Below are positions 24,028 through 32,296 of a stretch of DNA of 61,361 nucleotides, piece after piece. The notes under the pieces were generated by a model. The model had not been told where the DNA came from, did no database searches, and was given only the letters and a program-made list of their open reading frames with translations. The stretch comes from Deinococcus roseus. Its GTDB lineage: Bacteria; Deinococcota; Deinococci; Deinococcales; Deinococcaceae. The number at the start of each line of letters is the position of its first letter. Position 1 is the stretch's first letter. Location: assembly GCF_014646895.1 (NCBI RefSeq), contig NZ_BMOD01000027.1, positions 1-61,361 on the forward strand. The letters run 5' to 3'. Made by a program: the position numbers and the translations under genes.

Positions 24028-25050
24028 ATGCCTGACCACAGCCATTCCCTGCGCCTGCTGGAGGATTTTCGCAACAGAGAAGGTCTCCCCGGGGTTTCAA
24101 TTGCTGTGCTGCGCAATGGTGTGCCAGAAGTGGTTGCTGCTGTGGGCACTGCAGGTCGTGCTGGAAGCCAGCCCCTGACCCCAGATGCTGTTTTTCCCAT
24201 TTACAGCGTCACCAAAACCCTGATTGCGGTTGCTGTTCTGCTGCTCAGAAGAGAACATGCCTTTGAGCTGGAAGACCCCATCCAACAGCACCTTCCTGGT
24301 CTCCCCTTCTCTGAACCCCTCACCCTGCGCCAGTTGCTGACCCACACCAGTGGCCTGCCAGATTATGGCCCCACCCAGGCCTACAAAGCAGCCCTTCAAA
24401 AGCACCCAGCTCAGCCCTGGACTGCTGAAGCATATTTAGACGTGGCCACTCAACAGGGTTTGCAGCCTCAGGGCCAGTTTTCATACTCCAACATCGGGTA
24501 CCTGCTGCTCAAAATGCTGCTAAAGCACCTGACCGGAGAAACCCTCAAAGATCTGCTGCACAGGCTTTTGTTTGCACCCCTGAAGTTGCAGCACACCCGG
24601 GTGATTGAAACGCAGGCAGATTTGCTGCACCTCACACCGGGGTTCAGCAAAGTCTGGGGTCAGGAGTGGCAGGATGTGCGCTCCATGTACCATCCTGGCT
24701 GGGTGGCCCATGGTCTGGTGGCTTCCACGGCATCAGAATTGGCCCTTTTGCTGGACAGCCTTTTCACCCCTGGAATCCTGAAACCCCAGGAAATGGGTGA
24801 ACTGATGGAAGGTGTTGTTGTGGCAGACCACCACCCGATCTTCACGGTGCCAGGTTATGGCCTGGGCCTGATGCTGGACGCTTTGAACCATGAATTCATG
24901 GGGCATGGGGGGGGCGGACCGGGGTACTCCATTGGTGCCCTGCACTGCCCGGACCGGTATGGAGACAGCATCACCTGCGTGGCAATGGTCAATCAGGATG
25001 GTGGATGGGGGCTGGATCTGGCCCACCAGGGGATTTTGCATCTGGAGTGA
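24028..25050 (+). CDS. Beta-lactamase-fold serine hydrolase (class C / esterase EstB type)
   Basis: A 340-residue serine hydrolase of the penicillin-binding/class C beta-lactamase fold. The three motifs are present: SxxK as SVTK near residue 60, YxN as YSN near residue 153, and the third-strand HGGGGPG near 292. There is no signal peptide, which argues against a resistance beta-lactamase and for a cytoplasmic esterase or peptidase. It converges on the Sel1-repeat gene, with a shared terminator between them. Confidence 0.85.
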   Translation: MPDHSHSLRLLEDFRNREGLPGVSIAVLRNGVPEVVAAVGTAGRAGSQPLTPDAVFPIYSVTKTLIAVAVLLLRREHAFELEDPIQQHLPGLPFSEPLTLRQLLTHTSGLPDYGPTQAYKAALQKHPAQPWTAEAYLDVATQQGLQPQGQFSYSNIGYLLLKMLLKHLTGETLKDLLHRLLFAPLKLQHTRVIETQADLLHLTPGFSKVWGQEWQDVRSMYHPGWVAHGLVASTASELALLLDSLFTPGILKPQEMGELMEGVVVADHHPIFTVPGYGLGLMLDALNHEFMGHGGGGPGYSIGALHCPDRYGDSITCVAMVNQDGGWGLDLAHQGILHLE

Positions 25051-25097
25051 TGGCTGAAGAGAAAACATCAAACAGGACGGAAAACAGACTTCCACAA

Positions 25098-25122
25098 CAA
25101 AAGGCTGCCTTTCCAGGCAGCC
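25098..25122. terminator. Bidirectional-type terminator between convergent genes
   Basis: GGCTGCC (25103-25109) pairs with GGCAGCC (25116-25122). On the minus strand it is followed by CTTTTGTTG, terminating the Sel1-repeat gene. Confidence 0.75.
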
Positions 25123-25146
25123 CGCTCCGGGTGAACCCTCAAGCTT

Positions 25147-25764
25147 TTACCAGTTGATCAGGGCTTTTTTGGCATCTTCATAGCCATTTTTGGCCGATTC
25201 CTGCAGGTAGGCAAAAGCCAGGTCCAGGTCAACAGCAACCCCCGCACCATCGCGGTACATGGTGCCCAGGTAGTACTGGGCGTAAGCCACACCCTGATCT
25301 GCGGCCAGCTTGAACCAGTAAGCAGCATTTTTGCCGCTCTGGGCCACCCCATCGCCACGGTAGTACATGATGCCCAGGGCAGCCTGGCCGAACTTCTGGC
25401 CCCGTTTGGCAGCCTCGCTGTACCAGAAGAAAGCCTCGGCCGTGTCTTTTTTCACACCATCTGCCTGGTAATACATGTCTCCGAGGTTGTTCATGGCATC
25501 GGCCTGTCCCTGCTCTGCAGCCAGCGCATACCAGGTCATGGCGTAATCGTTGTTTTCCTTGAAGCCCTGACCGGAATCGGTCATGTATCCCATGGCGAAC
25601 TGGGAGTAGGCGTCCCCGGCTTTGGCCGGTGCGGCGCATTCCACAGCAGCAGTGGCGAAATCATCCGCATCGAAGGCATCGTAGCAGTCCTGTTTGGTGG
25701 CCAGGGCAGTGGAGAGGACGAACAAAAATGAAACAGACAGCACTTTGAACAGGGGTTTTGACAT
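25147..25764 (-). CDS. Exported Sel1-repeat (TPR-like) protein
   Basis: A 205-residue protein with signal peptide MSKPLFKVLSVSFLFVLSTALA and about four Sel1 repeats, each with the G-x-Y/M-Y...A..W pattern (for example MYYQADGVKKDTAEAFFWYS and MYYRGDGVAQ). Such proteins are extracytoplasmic scaffolds for protein-protein contacts. One Cys pair lies in the first third. It is monocistronic, with no context that fixes a partner. Confidence 0.85.
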   Translation of the reverse strand: MSKPLFKVLSVSFLFVLSTALATKQDCYDAFDADDFATAAVECAAPAKAGDAYSQFAMGYMTDSGQGFKENNDYAMTWYALAAEQGQADAMNNLGDMYYQADGVKKDTAEAFFWYSEAAKRGQKFGQAALGIMYYRGDGVAQSGKNAAYWFKLAADQGVAYAQYYLGTMYRDGAGVAVDLDLAFAYLQESAKNGYEDAKKALINW

Positions 25765-26113
25765 GGTCTGGTGTCCTTTGAAGGGATGATTGGATTGTGG
25801 GTGAGGGTTCCCGGCAAAAGGACAGGGGTGGTCGGTTCAGTCAAGGCATTGTAACTTTGCAAATCAAACAGCTTTATGTTTTTTTGTGGCCTGGGCCCTT
25901 CATTAAGTTGTTGCCTGAAAGGCACAGAAGCTGTCCAGGCACATTTTGCATGCTGCGCTACAGACCAGAAACAGGGAGGGCCCACAGTTGCAAGAACATT
26001 TTTACACTTCTCCTTCAGAAACCTGTGAGGGGCCTGCTGCAACAATGGGATGTTCTGTACGTTGTGTTGCAGAGAGGTTCTGGTGACCCAGCGGGGTCAC
26101 GTGAGGTGCCCAC
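25765..26113. other. Divergent intergenic region
   Basis: About 350 bases between the Sel1-repeat gene and the GGDEF gene. No gene, strong hairpin or recognisable operator was seen. Confidence 0.4.
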
Positions 26114-28483
26114 ATGTTTTTACCCCGTGTTTCCACCCCTTTCATGAGGCTGACCCTGTTGCTGCTGGCTGGTCTGGCACTTCCCCTCTTGTGGCCTGAT
26201 GTGTTTCAAAACCTGCTGAGCACCAGAGGTTTTGAGGTGGACCACCATGACGACTGGCCCCAGAGTCTGGTGGCGCTGCATGTCGGATCTGATGTGCTGA
26301 TTGGGATTGCTTACGCTGTGATTGCCTCGATCCTGGCCATCCTGGTGCACAAAAACCGCTGCCACCTGCCGTTTGACTGGGTGTTGCTTTCTTTCGGGCT
26401 GTTCATTGTGGCTTGCGGCTTCACGCACCTGATGCATGTGCTGGTGCGTTTCACCCCCATGTATTACCTGGACACCTATGTGCGGGCGCTCACCGCCGTT
26501 GTGAGTGTGGCCACCGCTGTGGCCCTGCCTCCCCTGATCCCCAGGGTGGCCCAGTTGCTGAAAGCAAACGAGCAGGTGCAGGCCCACCAGCAGGAACTGG
26601 AAGACAAAACCCGCGAACTGGAGGCCCTGGCTGCACGGGCAGAATTTCATGCCTCGCTCTCCGATCTGTTGCAGTCGGTTTCGGATCCCCTCACCGTGGC
26701 CGAACGCGCCCTGGAGCAGATGGGACCCCTCTTGCAGGCCGAACAGATCCTGGCCATGCGCGTGGTGGATGACCAGGCTGAGCTGTGGGGGGTGTGGGGC
26801 AATTTGCGGGAAGACACCCGCAGGCGCATGGAAGGCCGTTCCAGCAGCCCTCTTTCCAGGCTCCCGCTCATTTTGCAGGTGGTGAACAGCGGGGAAGCCC
26901 TGTATTTAAATGATTACAGCCAGCACCCACACGCCAGACCCATCGATGGACCGCCCATTGCGGTGGCCCTGGAACCCGTCAAAGACACCCAGGGACGGGT
27001 GGTGGCCTCCCTCAACTTCACCCGCCCGGCCACCCTGCCCTGGCAGGACGCAGAGAAGAAATTGATGCGCCGGGCAGCAGCCACTGTCGCTGTGGCCCTC
27101 TCCCGCACCGAACTGCAAAGCGCCCTCAGGGAAAGCGAACAGAAGTACCGCAGCATCGCCGAGAATTACCCGAATGGTACGGTGCAACTCTTTGATGCAG
27201 ATTTGCGTTACCAGTTGATTGATGGAGAAGCCATCCGTGACCTGGGTCTCAGCGCACAGGAACTGGAAGGCAAAACCATCTTTGAGCTGTGGGAGCCAGA
27301 CTTTGCCCGTGAACTGGAAGCCCATTACCGTCGGGCCCTCTCCGGGAAAGCTGCTGTGCTGGAAGTGGAGTTTCAGGGCCGCTGGTTCCTCAACCGTGCC
27401 CTGCCCGTGCGCAATGCAGCAGGCAACATCATGCTGGGCCTCAACACCGCGCAGGACATCACCGAGGAGCGCCAGCAAAAGCAGGAACTGAAACGGCTGG
27501 CCAGAGTCAACCAGATTCTGCTGGAAGTGGCCCACCTCTCGCAGGAGCCTGGCACTGCAGAAGAGGTGGCCAGAAAGGTGCTGCTGAAATTCAAGGACGC
27601 ACTGAGTCTGGACTGGCTGGGCATGGGTGTGCAGGACGGAGACACCGCCAGACTGCACCACATCTGGCACAGCCAGCACGCCACAGGGGTGCTGCAACAG
27701 ACGCATCTGCCCGACGTGCAACGCGGGGTGGGCATGACCTGGCTGGCCATTGAAGCGGGACACGCGGTGTACATCGACGATTATCCCTCCAGCCCACGGG
27801 CCAGTGAGACCTACCTGCAGGTCAAGCTGTCCTCGGTGGCCCTGGTGCCCCTCACCAACCCGGCAACAGGAGACACCATCGTGCTGATCGCCAGCAAAGT
27901 GGGAGACAACAGAGGCTGGCAGCAGTGGGAGAAAGAGCTGTTTGAAGCCGCACGGGTCACGGTGGGGGTGGCCATGGAACGCCAGCAGCACCTGCTGCAA
28001 ATGGAAGAGGCCGCCCTGCAAGACGCCCTGACCGGACTGGGCAACCGGCGGGCCTTTGAGCTGGACCTCAAAACCGAACATGCCCGCTCCAGGCGGCACG
28101 ACCATGCTTTTGGCCTGATGATGCTGGACCTGGATGGACTCAAGGGCATCAACGACCGCATGGGGCACGAAGCTGGAGACCGCCTGATCGCCTGTTTCGC
28201 CCAAGAATTGCAAAGCCACATGCGCACCCATGACCGCTGCTACCGGCTGGGAGGAGACGAGTTTGCCGTGATCCTCTCCCACAGTTCCCTGAGCAGCAGC
28301 GAGGTGCTGCATGGACGGATTTGCACCCTGATACAAGGCGTGCAGCAAGAAGGATTCCCCACTGCAGATGTGAGTGTGGGACTGGCTTTCTTTCCAGAGG
28401 AACGCTCTGGTCTGGAAGACCTGCTGCGTCTGGCCGATGAACGCATGTACCAGATGAAAGAACGGCACCACCTGGAAACCTGA
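26114..28483 (+). CDS. Diguanylate cyclase with ethylene-receptor-like membrane sensor, GAF and PAS domains
   Basis: Predicted to make cyclic-di-GMP in response to a small ligand. The N-terminal three-helix membrane domain (about 52-143) follows the plant ETR1 ethylene-binding domain closely. Asp60 and Tyr67 (SDVLIGIAY), Ile98, Cys101 and His105 (FIVACGFTHL) fall at the spacing of ETR1 Asp25, Tyr32, Ile62, Cys65 and His69, the copper/ethylene site residues, and LTAVVS with a terminal IP is shared as well. A coiled coil, a GAF-like domain (about 175-325), a PAS domain (about 330-455), a second GAF (about 470-620) and a C-terminal GGDEF domain with RLGGDEF and an upstream RxxD inhibitory site (RTHD) follow. 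789 residues. An AGGTG site precedes the ATG; ATG 26144 is possible. Confidence 0.88.
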   Translation: MFLPRVSTPFMRLTLLLLAGLALPLLWPDVFQNLLSTRGFEVDHHDDWPQSLVALHVGSDVLIGIAYAVIASILAILVHKNRCHLPFDWVLLSFGLFIVACGFTHLMHVLVRFTPMYYLDTYVRALTAVVSVATAVALPPLIPRVAQLLKANEQVQAHQQELEDKTRELEALAARAEFHASLSDLLQSVSDPLTVAERALEQMGPLLQAEQILAMRVVDDQAELWGVWGNLREDTRRRMEGRSSSPLSRLPLILQVVNSGEALYLNDYSQHPHARPIDGPPIAVALEPVKDTQGRVVASLNFTRPATLPWQDAEKKLMRRAAATVAVALSRTELQSALRESEQKYRSIAENYPNGTVQLFDADLRYQLIDGEAIRDLGLSAQELEGKTIFELWEPDFARELEAHYRRALSGKAAVLEVEFQGRWFLNRALPVRNAAGNIMLGLNTAQDITEERQQKQELKRLARVNQILLEVAHLSQEPGTAEEVARKVLLKFKDALSLDWLGMGVQDGDTARLHHIWHSQHATGVLQQTHLPDVQRGVGMTWLAIEAGHAVYIDDYPSSPRASETYLQVKLSSVALVPLTNPATGDTIVLIASKVGDNRGWQQWEKELFEAARVTVGVAMERQQHLLQMEEAALQDALTGLGNRRAFELDLKTEHARSRRHDHAFGLMMLDLDGLKGINDRMGHEAGDRLIACFAQELQSHMRTHDRCYRLGGDEFAVILSHSSLSSSEVLHGRICTLIQGVQQEGFPTADVSVGLAFFPEERSGLEDLLRLADERMYQMKERHHLET

Positions 28484-28592
28484 GCTGCATCACAAAAGTG
28501 ATTTTGCCTACACATCAGCCTTTCAAGGTGACCTCTCCACAGGTGAATTTCAGCTTCAGCATGGAAACTGGAAAAACCGGAGGAACTTCCAG

Positions 28593-28760
28593 ATGGACAT
28601 GCTGATCCAGAATGAATGGTTGCTGATTCTTTGTGCCCTGTTCGTGGGGGCGGTGGTGCCTGCAGGCATCAACGTGTGGTGGCGTCACAAAAACGATCCT
28701 TATGTGAAACAGCAGGCCAGACGCAAAAAACACAAGCGCAAAAGGCACCACAGCGCCTGA
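28593..28760 (+). CDS. Small single-pass membrane protein with basic tail
   Basis: A 55-residue frame starting MDMLIQNEWLL with one hydrophobic segment (LLILCALFVGAVVPAGINVW) and a strongly basic C-terminus (RRKKHKRKRHH). GGAGG lies nine bases before the ATG, which supports translation. No family was recognised. The topology predicted by the positive-inside rule is N-out, C-in. It lies between the GGDEF gene and the convergent M23 gene; it could be a small regulator or simply an orphan membrane peptide. Confidence 0.55.
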   Translation: MDMLIQNEWLLILCALFVGAVVPAGINVWWRHKNDPYVKQQARRKKHKRKRHHSA

Positions 28761-28774
28761 ACTCCATCTGGGCC

Positions 28775-30445
28775 TCAGGGCAACCTGAGCCCATAAATGT
28801 TGCGGTCCTTGCCATTCACATACGCCAGATTTCGCCCATCTGGAGAAACCACCCACTGGTCGTAACTGATCTTTCCGGACAGTTTGACCAGGGTTTGCAG
28901 TTGCGGTGCCCCCACCTTCCAGGTTTGCACGGTGTGGCTCTGGGGGGTGTCTTTCAGGGGGATCAGCAAGAGGGTTTCTTCACTGCGCCAGCGGTAAGAC
29001 CCAAACCCCGGAACCTGCCGTTTTTTGCCTTCCCGGTTCACCACAAAAAGCCCGTTTTTGCGGTCCTGGTTGAAAGCCAGAAAATACGCAATCCATTTCC
29101 CTTTCGGGCCGATGGTGACGCCGCGGATGTTCAGGGCGGTTTCCAGTTTGCGGGTTTTTCGGGTCTTCAGGTCCAGGGTATACAGCACGCGGTTGTCTGA
29201 ATTGGGGTTGGTTTTTCCCAGGATGAGCAGGGTGTTCTGGTCCAGAAAGCCCTGCGCTCCGCCTCCATAGACGGTGGTCAGGGTGCTGGGTGCCTGCCCA
29301 AAAGTTGCAATGCGGATGCGGGTCTGGCGCTCATCGAAGTTGCCCGATTCCTGGCTTTCGTTCCACACGTAACGGCTGCCTTCCGGAGACCAGATCACGT
29401 TGCCCACCTCTGCAGGGAGCGTCTGGATTTTGCCATCCGACAGGCGCTTGATGCGTGTTCCAGCCGGGGTTTCTGGCAGGATCTGATGCCTGAGGTCCGG
29501 GGAGTAAAACCCCAGCGGAAGCATGGCCTGGGGTTTCTGCTGGGGCTGCACCACATACCAGCCCACAGGATTTTGCACCGTGGGCCGGTCAATGAACATC
29601 AATTGTCTGCTGTCCGGGGTGAACATGGGCAGCACACAGCATCCTCCGGTGGTCAGGCGGGTTTCTTTTACGGGCCAGTCGGTCTTCACAGGCTGGTAGC
29701 CAGAGAATTTTCCCTGCTGCGGGGTGTTTTGCACCTGATCTGGAGGCCAGCTTGAAGCAAAACGGTTTAAAAGTGCCCCTCCGCGAAACGCCTGTGGCTG
29801 GTCTTCTGGATGCTGCCATTTGCGCACGTTTTCCAGATCCCGCTGGAAACCTCTGGAGAAGCCCCCCTGCACAAACAGGGTGTCCCAGTCTGCTTTGATG
29901 TACGGAATGGGGTTGAAGAAACGCATGTGGCTGCTGTCCCGGAGCTCCAGATGCAAATGCGGAGCGCTGCGGCAGGTGAACTGGCTGTCTCCGCTGAACG
30001 CCACCACCTGTCCTTTTTTGACTTTCTGGCCCACCTTCAAATCTGGCCTTTTCAGCAAATGACCGTAAAAACTCGCCAGACCATTCCCATGGTTGATGAT
30101 GAGGTTGTGTGGCGGGGAGCCGTGTGGACCATCCACATCCTGCACCACCCCATCCCCAATGGCGACCACTGCGGTGCCACACGCTGCCGAAATGTCCAGC
30201 CCAAAGTGGATCCCCTGCCCTGCCCGGTAGGTGCTGTTGCGCTGCCGGTATGCCCCGGTGGTGTTGCCATACACCTGACCGAGGAGCCAGGTGTCCGGTC
30301 CAGCTGGACCTGCAAAAGGCAACCCGAATTGCTGGCTGGGTCTGGGCAACTGGCTGTCTTTGAGGGGCGCTCCAGAGTGGGCTGCAGCGGAAGCACCCAG
30401 GGCCAGCGAAAGCAAAAGCAAGTTCAGGGGGTTGGGCAGGGGCAT
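28775..30445 (-). CDS. Exported M23 metallopeptidase fused to a beta-propeller-like domain
   Basis: A roughly 556-residue exported protein with signal peptide LNLLLLSLALGASAAAHS. The N-terminal LytM/M23 peptidase domain has HFGLD (zinc ligands His and Asp) and HLHLE (catalytic/ligand His) and would cut cell-wall or other glycine-containing peptides. The C-terminal half has TolB/WD40-like blades (MFTPDSRQLMFID, IWSPEGSRYVW, VVSPDGRNLAYV). Fusion of the two is uncommon. Start 30445 is chosen as the beginning of the signal peptide; the open frame runs back to 30574, with an alternative ATG at about 30475. Confidence 0.8.
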   Translation of the reverse strand: MPLPNPLNLLLLSLALGASAAAHSGAPLKDSQLPRPSQQFGLPFAGPAGPDTWLLGQVYGNTTGAYRQRNSTYRAGQGIHFGLDISAACGTAVVAIGDGVVQDVDGPHGSPPHNLIINHGNGLASFYGHLLKRPDLKVGQKVKKGQVVAFSGDSQFTCRSAPHLHLELRDSSHMRFFNPIPYIKADWDTLFVQGGFSRGFQRDLENVRKWQHPEDQPQAFRGGALLNRFASSWPPDQVQNTPQQGKFSGYQPVKTDWPVKETRLTTGGCCVLPMFTPDSRQLMFIDRPTVQNPVGWYVVQPQQKPQAMLPLGFYSPDLRHQILPETPAGTRIKRLSDGKIQTLPAEVGNVIWSPEGSRYVWNESQESGNFDERQTRIRIATFGQAPSTLTTVYGGGAQGFLDQNTLLILGKTNPNSDNRVLYTLDLKTRKTRKLETALNIRGVTIGPKGKWIAYFLAFNQDRKNGLFVVNREGKKRQVPGFGSYRWRSEETLLLIPLKDTPQSHTVQTWKVGAPQLQTLVKLSGKISYDQWVVSPDGRNLAYVNGKDRNIYGLRLP

Positions 30446-30753
30446 GTTTCGGGTTTTCCTGTTCTGGTGCATGGACCGGGATTTGTGTCCATTGTGTTGT
30501 GGAGCGGGGTTTTCTACTGCAAGCTGCGCTTCAATTGGGGGAGACAGGGGGAGCAGCAGGAGAAAGACTGCCATACCCGCACCTCTGAGGCCACACCTGC
30601 AACATTTTGATTTTCAGGTTTTCTGGCGGTCCATCCCCACGCCTGTGGGGAAAACAAGACATGAAAGATGCCCACTGTGCCTTCTTTCGGTCCACCCAAA
30701 AATGACCAGCGCAACAGCTTTCCAGAGCTCCAAAAATCCAGAGCTTCAAAAAT

Positions 30754-31266
30754 CTAAATTTTTGCGACTGCTCCCAGCAGGCGTTCCACAATCACCACGT
30801 CTTTCCAGATGCCTTCCAGCTGGCCGTGCCTGTGGTAGGTCCCAACTTCACGGAAGCCCATCCGGGAGAGCATCTTTAAACTGGCCTGGTTTTCCGGGAA
30901 CACCCGCGAGAGCAGCTTCCAGAAGCCTGCTTTTTCGCTTTCCTGGATCAGGTGGCGCATGGCGATCTCCCCGAGCTTCTGGCCTCTGGAGGCCCGGTCC
31001 ACATAAACGCTGAATTCTGCGATCCCTGCGTAACAGTCTCTGGGTCTGTACCCAGAGGTGGAGGCAAAAGCTTTGATTTCACCCTGCACTTCCAGAACCA
31101 CAATGGGATGCATCCCATCGAACCACTTTTCGATGTCAGCGGTGCTTCTGGGGCGGGTTTCAAAGGTGGAGGTGCGGTCTTCGATGCCCTGGTTGTAAAT
31201 TTCAGCAATGCTGGGGGCGTCTTGCAGGGTGGCCACACGGCTGGTGATCTGGGGATTTGAGGTCAT
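30754..31266 (-). CDS. GNAT acetyltransferase of the ArsN1 (phosphinothricin/arsinothricin) type
   Basis: A 170-residue GNAT N-acetyltransferase. IYNQGIEDRTSTFETRPR at the N-terminus and the acetyl-CoA loop region (RASRGQKLGE) are typical of PAT-like enzymes named ArsN1, which acetylate the amino group of phosphinothricin or arsinothricin. The late motif FWKLLSRVFPEN is also characteristic. The ATG at 31266 overlaps the stop of the upstream GNAT-MarR fusion by four bases (ATGA), so both form one operon. The substrate is inferred from family. Confidence 0.85.
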   Translation of the reverse strand: MTSNPQITSRVATLQDAPSIAEIYNQGIEDRTSTFETRPRSTADIEKWFDGMHPIVVLEVQGEIKAFASTSGYRPRDCYAGIAEFSVYVDRASRGQKLGEIAMRHLIQESEKAGFWKLLSRVFPENQASLKMLSRMGFREVGTYHRHGQLEGIWKDVVIVERLLGAVAKI

Positions 31267-32141
31267 GATGGGGTCCTTTCCGGCTGATCCTGCCATTCGG
31301 CTTGCAGGGCAGAGTAAAGCAACGTCAATGCGTTCTGGATGTGGGGGTGCTCTGGTTCTGGAATGTGCGAGAGGATGCGCCGGGTCTGGGCATTCAGGGT
31401 GCTGTTCAGTTGTTCGAGTTGTTGCTGCCCCTTCGAGGTGAGTTCAATCCAGCTGGCCCTGCGGTCTGTCTGGTGGGGGGTTTTACAAATGACCCCTTCT
31501 TGCAGCAGGTGTTCCACGTTGCGCGACAGCCAGGCTTTGTCCAGCCTGAGTCGGTCCACCAGTTGCCGCAAGGTCATTTTCTGGGAGCGCCCCAGTTCTG
31601 AGAGGATGTGGCAGCGGGTGAGGCTTTCACTGCTGCCCGCACTGGTGCCGCGTTGTTGAAGCTGGTAATGCAGCCGGGTCACCTGCCTGAGCAAATCTGC
31701 AGCCAGATTTTCCCTGAGCTGCAGTTGCATCACGGTGGCGGACTGGGGGCAGGCCCCTTGCAGTTCTTCGGAGGCCAGCACTTCTGGTGGGAGGTCTGCG
31801 CGCAAGATGCGCTGAAAACCGAACTTCTGGAAGTACCTTTCTGCCGTGGTGGTCAGCAGAAACAGGGTGTGCAGGTTTTGCTGTCTGGCCTGCTGGATCA
31901 GGTGTTGCACCAGTGCGGTGCCGTGGCGGTGGTTCTGGTGTTCGGGGGCCACCGCCACCGACCTGAGCAGCCCAAAATCGCCGTGCAGTTCCAGCCCGGC
32001 CACCGCTTGCAGCTCCTGCTGGTCTTCTTGCAACCAGAAGTGGGAGAGGTATTCCTGAGCGCCTTGCAGGGGGAGTTGCAATCGGGAAAGCAGGGCTTCA
32101 ATGCGGGGCCAGTCTGCAGGTGTGGCGGCTTGAATTGGCAT
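31263..32141 (-). CDS. ArsN2-like acetyltransferase fused to a MarR regulator
   Basis: A 292-residue two-domain protein. Residues 1-about 135 are a GNAT domain of the ArsN2 kind (LLRSVAVAPEHQ, then LLTTTAERYFQKFGF and CPQSATVMQ). Residues about 140-290 are a MarR winged helix (LTRCHILSELG, LVDRLRLDKAWLSRNVEHL, TDRRASWIELTSKGQQQL). Such a fusion would couple acetylation or binding of a small molecule to transcription control. It is the first gene of an operon with the ArsN1-type enzyme. There is no arsenate reductase or arsenite pump nearby, so the ligand is uncertain. Confidence 0.85.
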   Translation of the reverse strand: MPIQAATPADWPRIEALLSRLQLPLQGAQEYLSHFWLQEDQQELQAVAGLELHGDFGLLRSVAVAPEHQNHRHGTALVQHLIQQARQQNLHTLFLLTTTAERYFQKFGFQRILRADLPPEVLASEELQGACPQSATVMQLQLRENLAADLLRQVTRLHYQLQQRGTSAGSSESLTRCHILSELGRSQKMTLRQLVDRLRLDKAWLSRNVEHLLQEGVICKTPHQTDRRASWIELTSKGQQQLEQLNSTLNAQTRRILSHIPEPEHPHIQNALTLLYSALQAEWQDQPERTPS

Positions 32142-32242
32142 GGGGCCTCCAGAGGATGAAGCAAGTGGTTGTCAATCACAACCATTTGTTTCAGCTTAAA
32201 CAGGGTGTGCCAGTCTGTCAATGCCTCACCTCTGGAAACACA

Positions 32243-32270
32243 AAACCCCGATCAACACAGACCGGGGGTT
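32243..32270 (-). terminator. Terminator of the von Willebrand A lipoprotein gene
   Basis: AAACCCCGATC and GACCGGGGGTT form the stem; the minus-strand product is followed by a T-rich tail (TTTTGTGTTT). Confidence 0.75.
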
Positions 32271-32296
32271 GCAGTACAGCAAGGTGTTTAAAGGGT

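Noticed and set aside
24028..25050. Antibiotic-resistance beta-lactamase
   Set aside because: The active-site motifs fit the fold, but there is no signal peptide and no resistance context, so esterase or peptidase activity is more likely.
28515..28856. Minus-strand open frame of 113 codons
   Set aside because: It overlaps both the small membrane protein with a good ribosome site and the end of the M23 gene; its composition is not protein-like.
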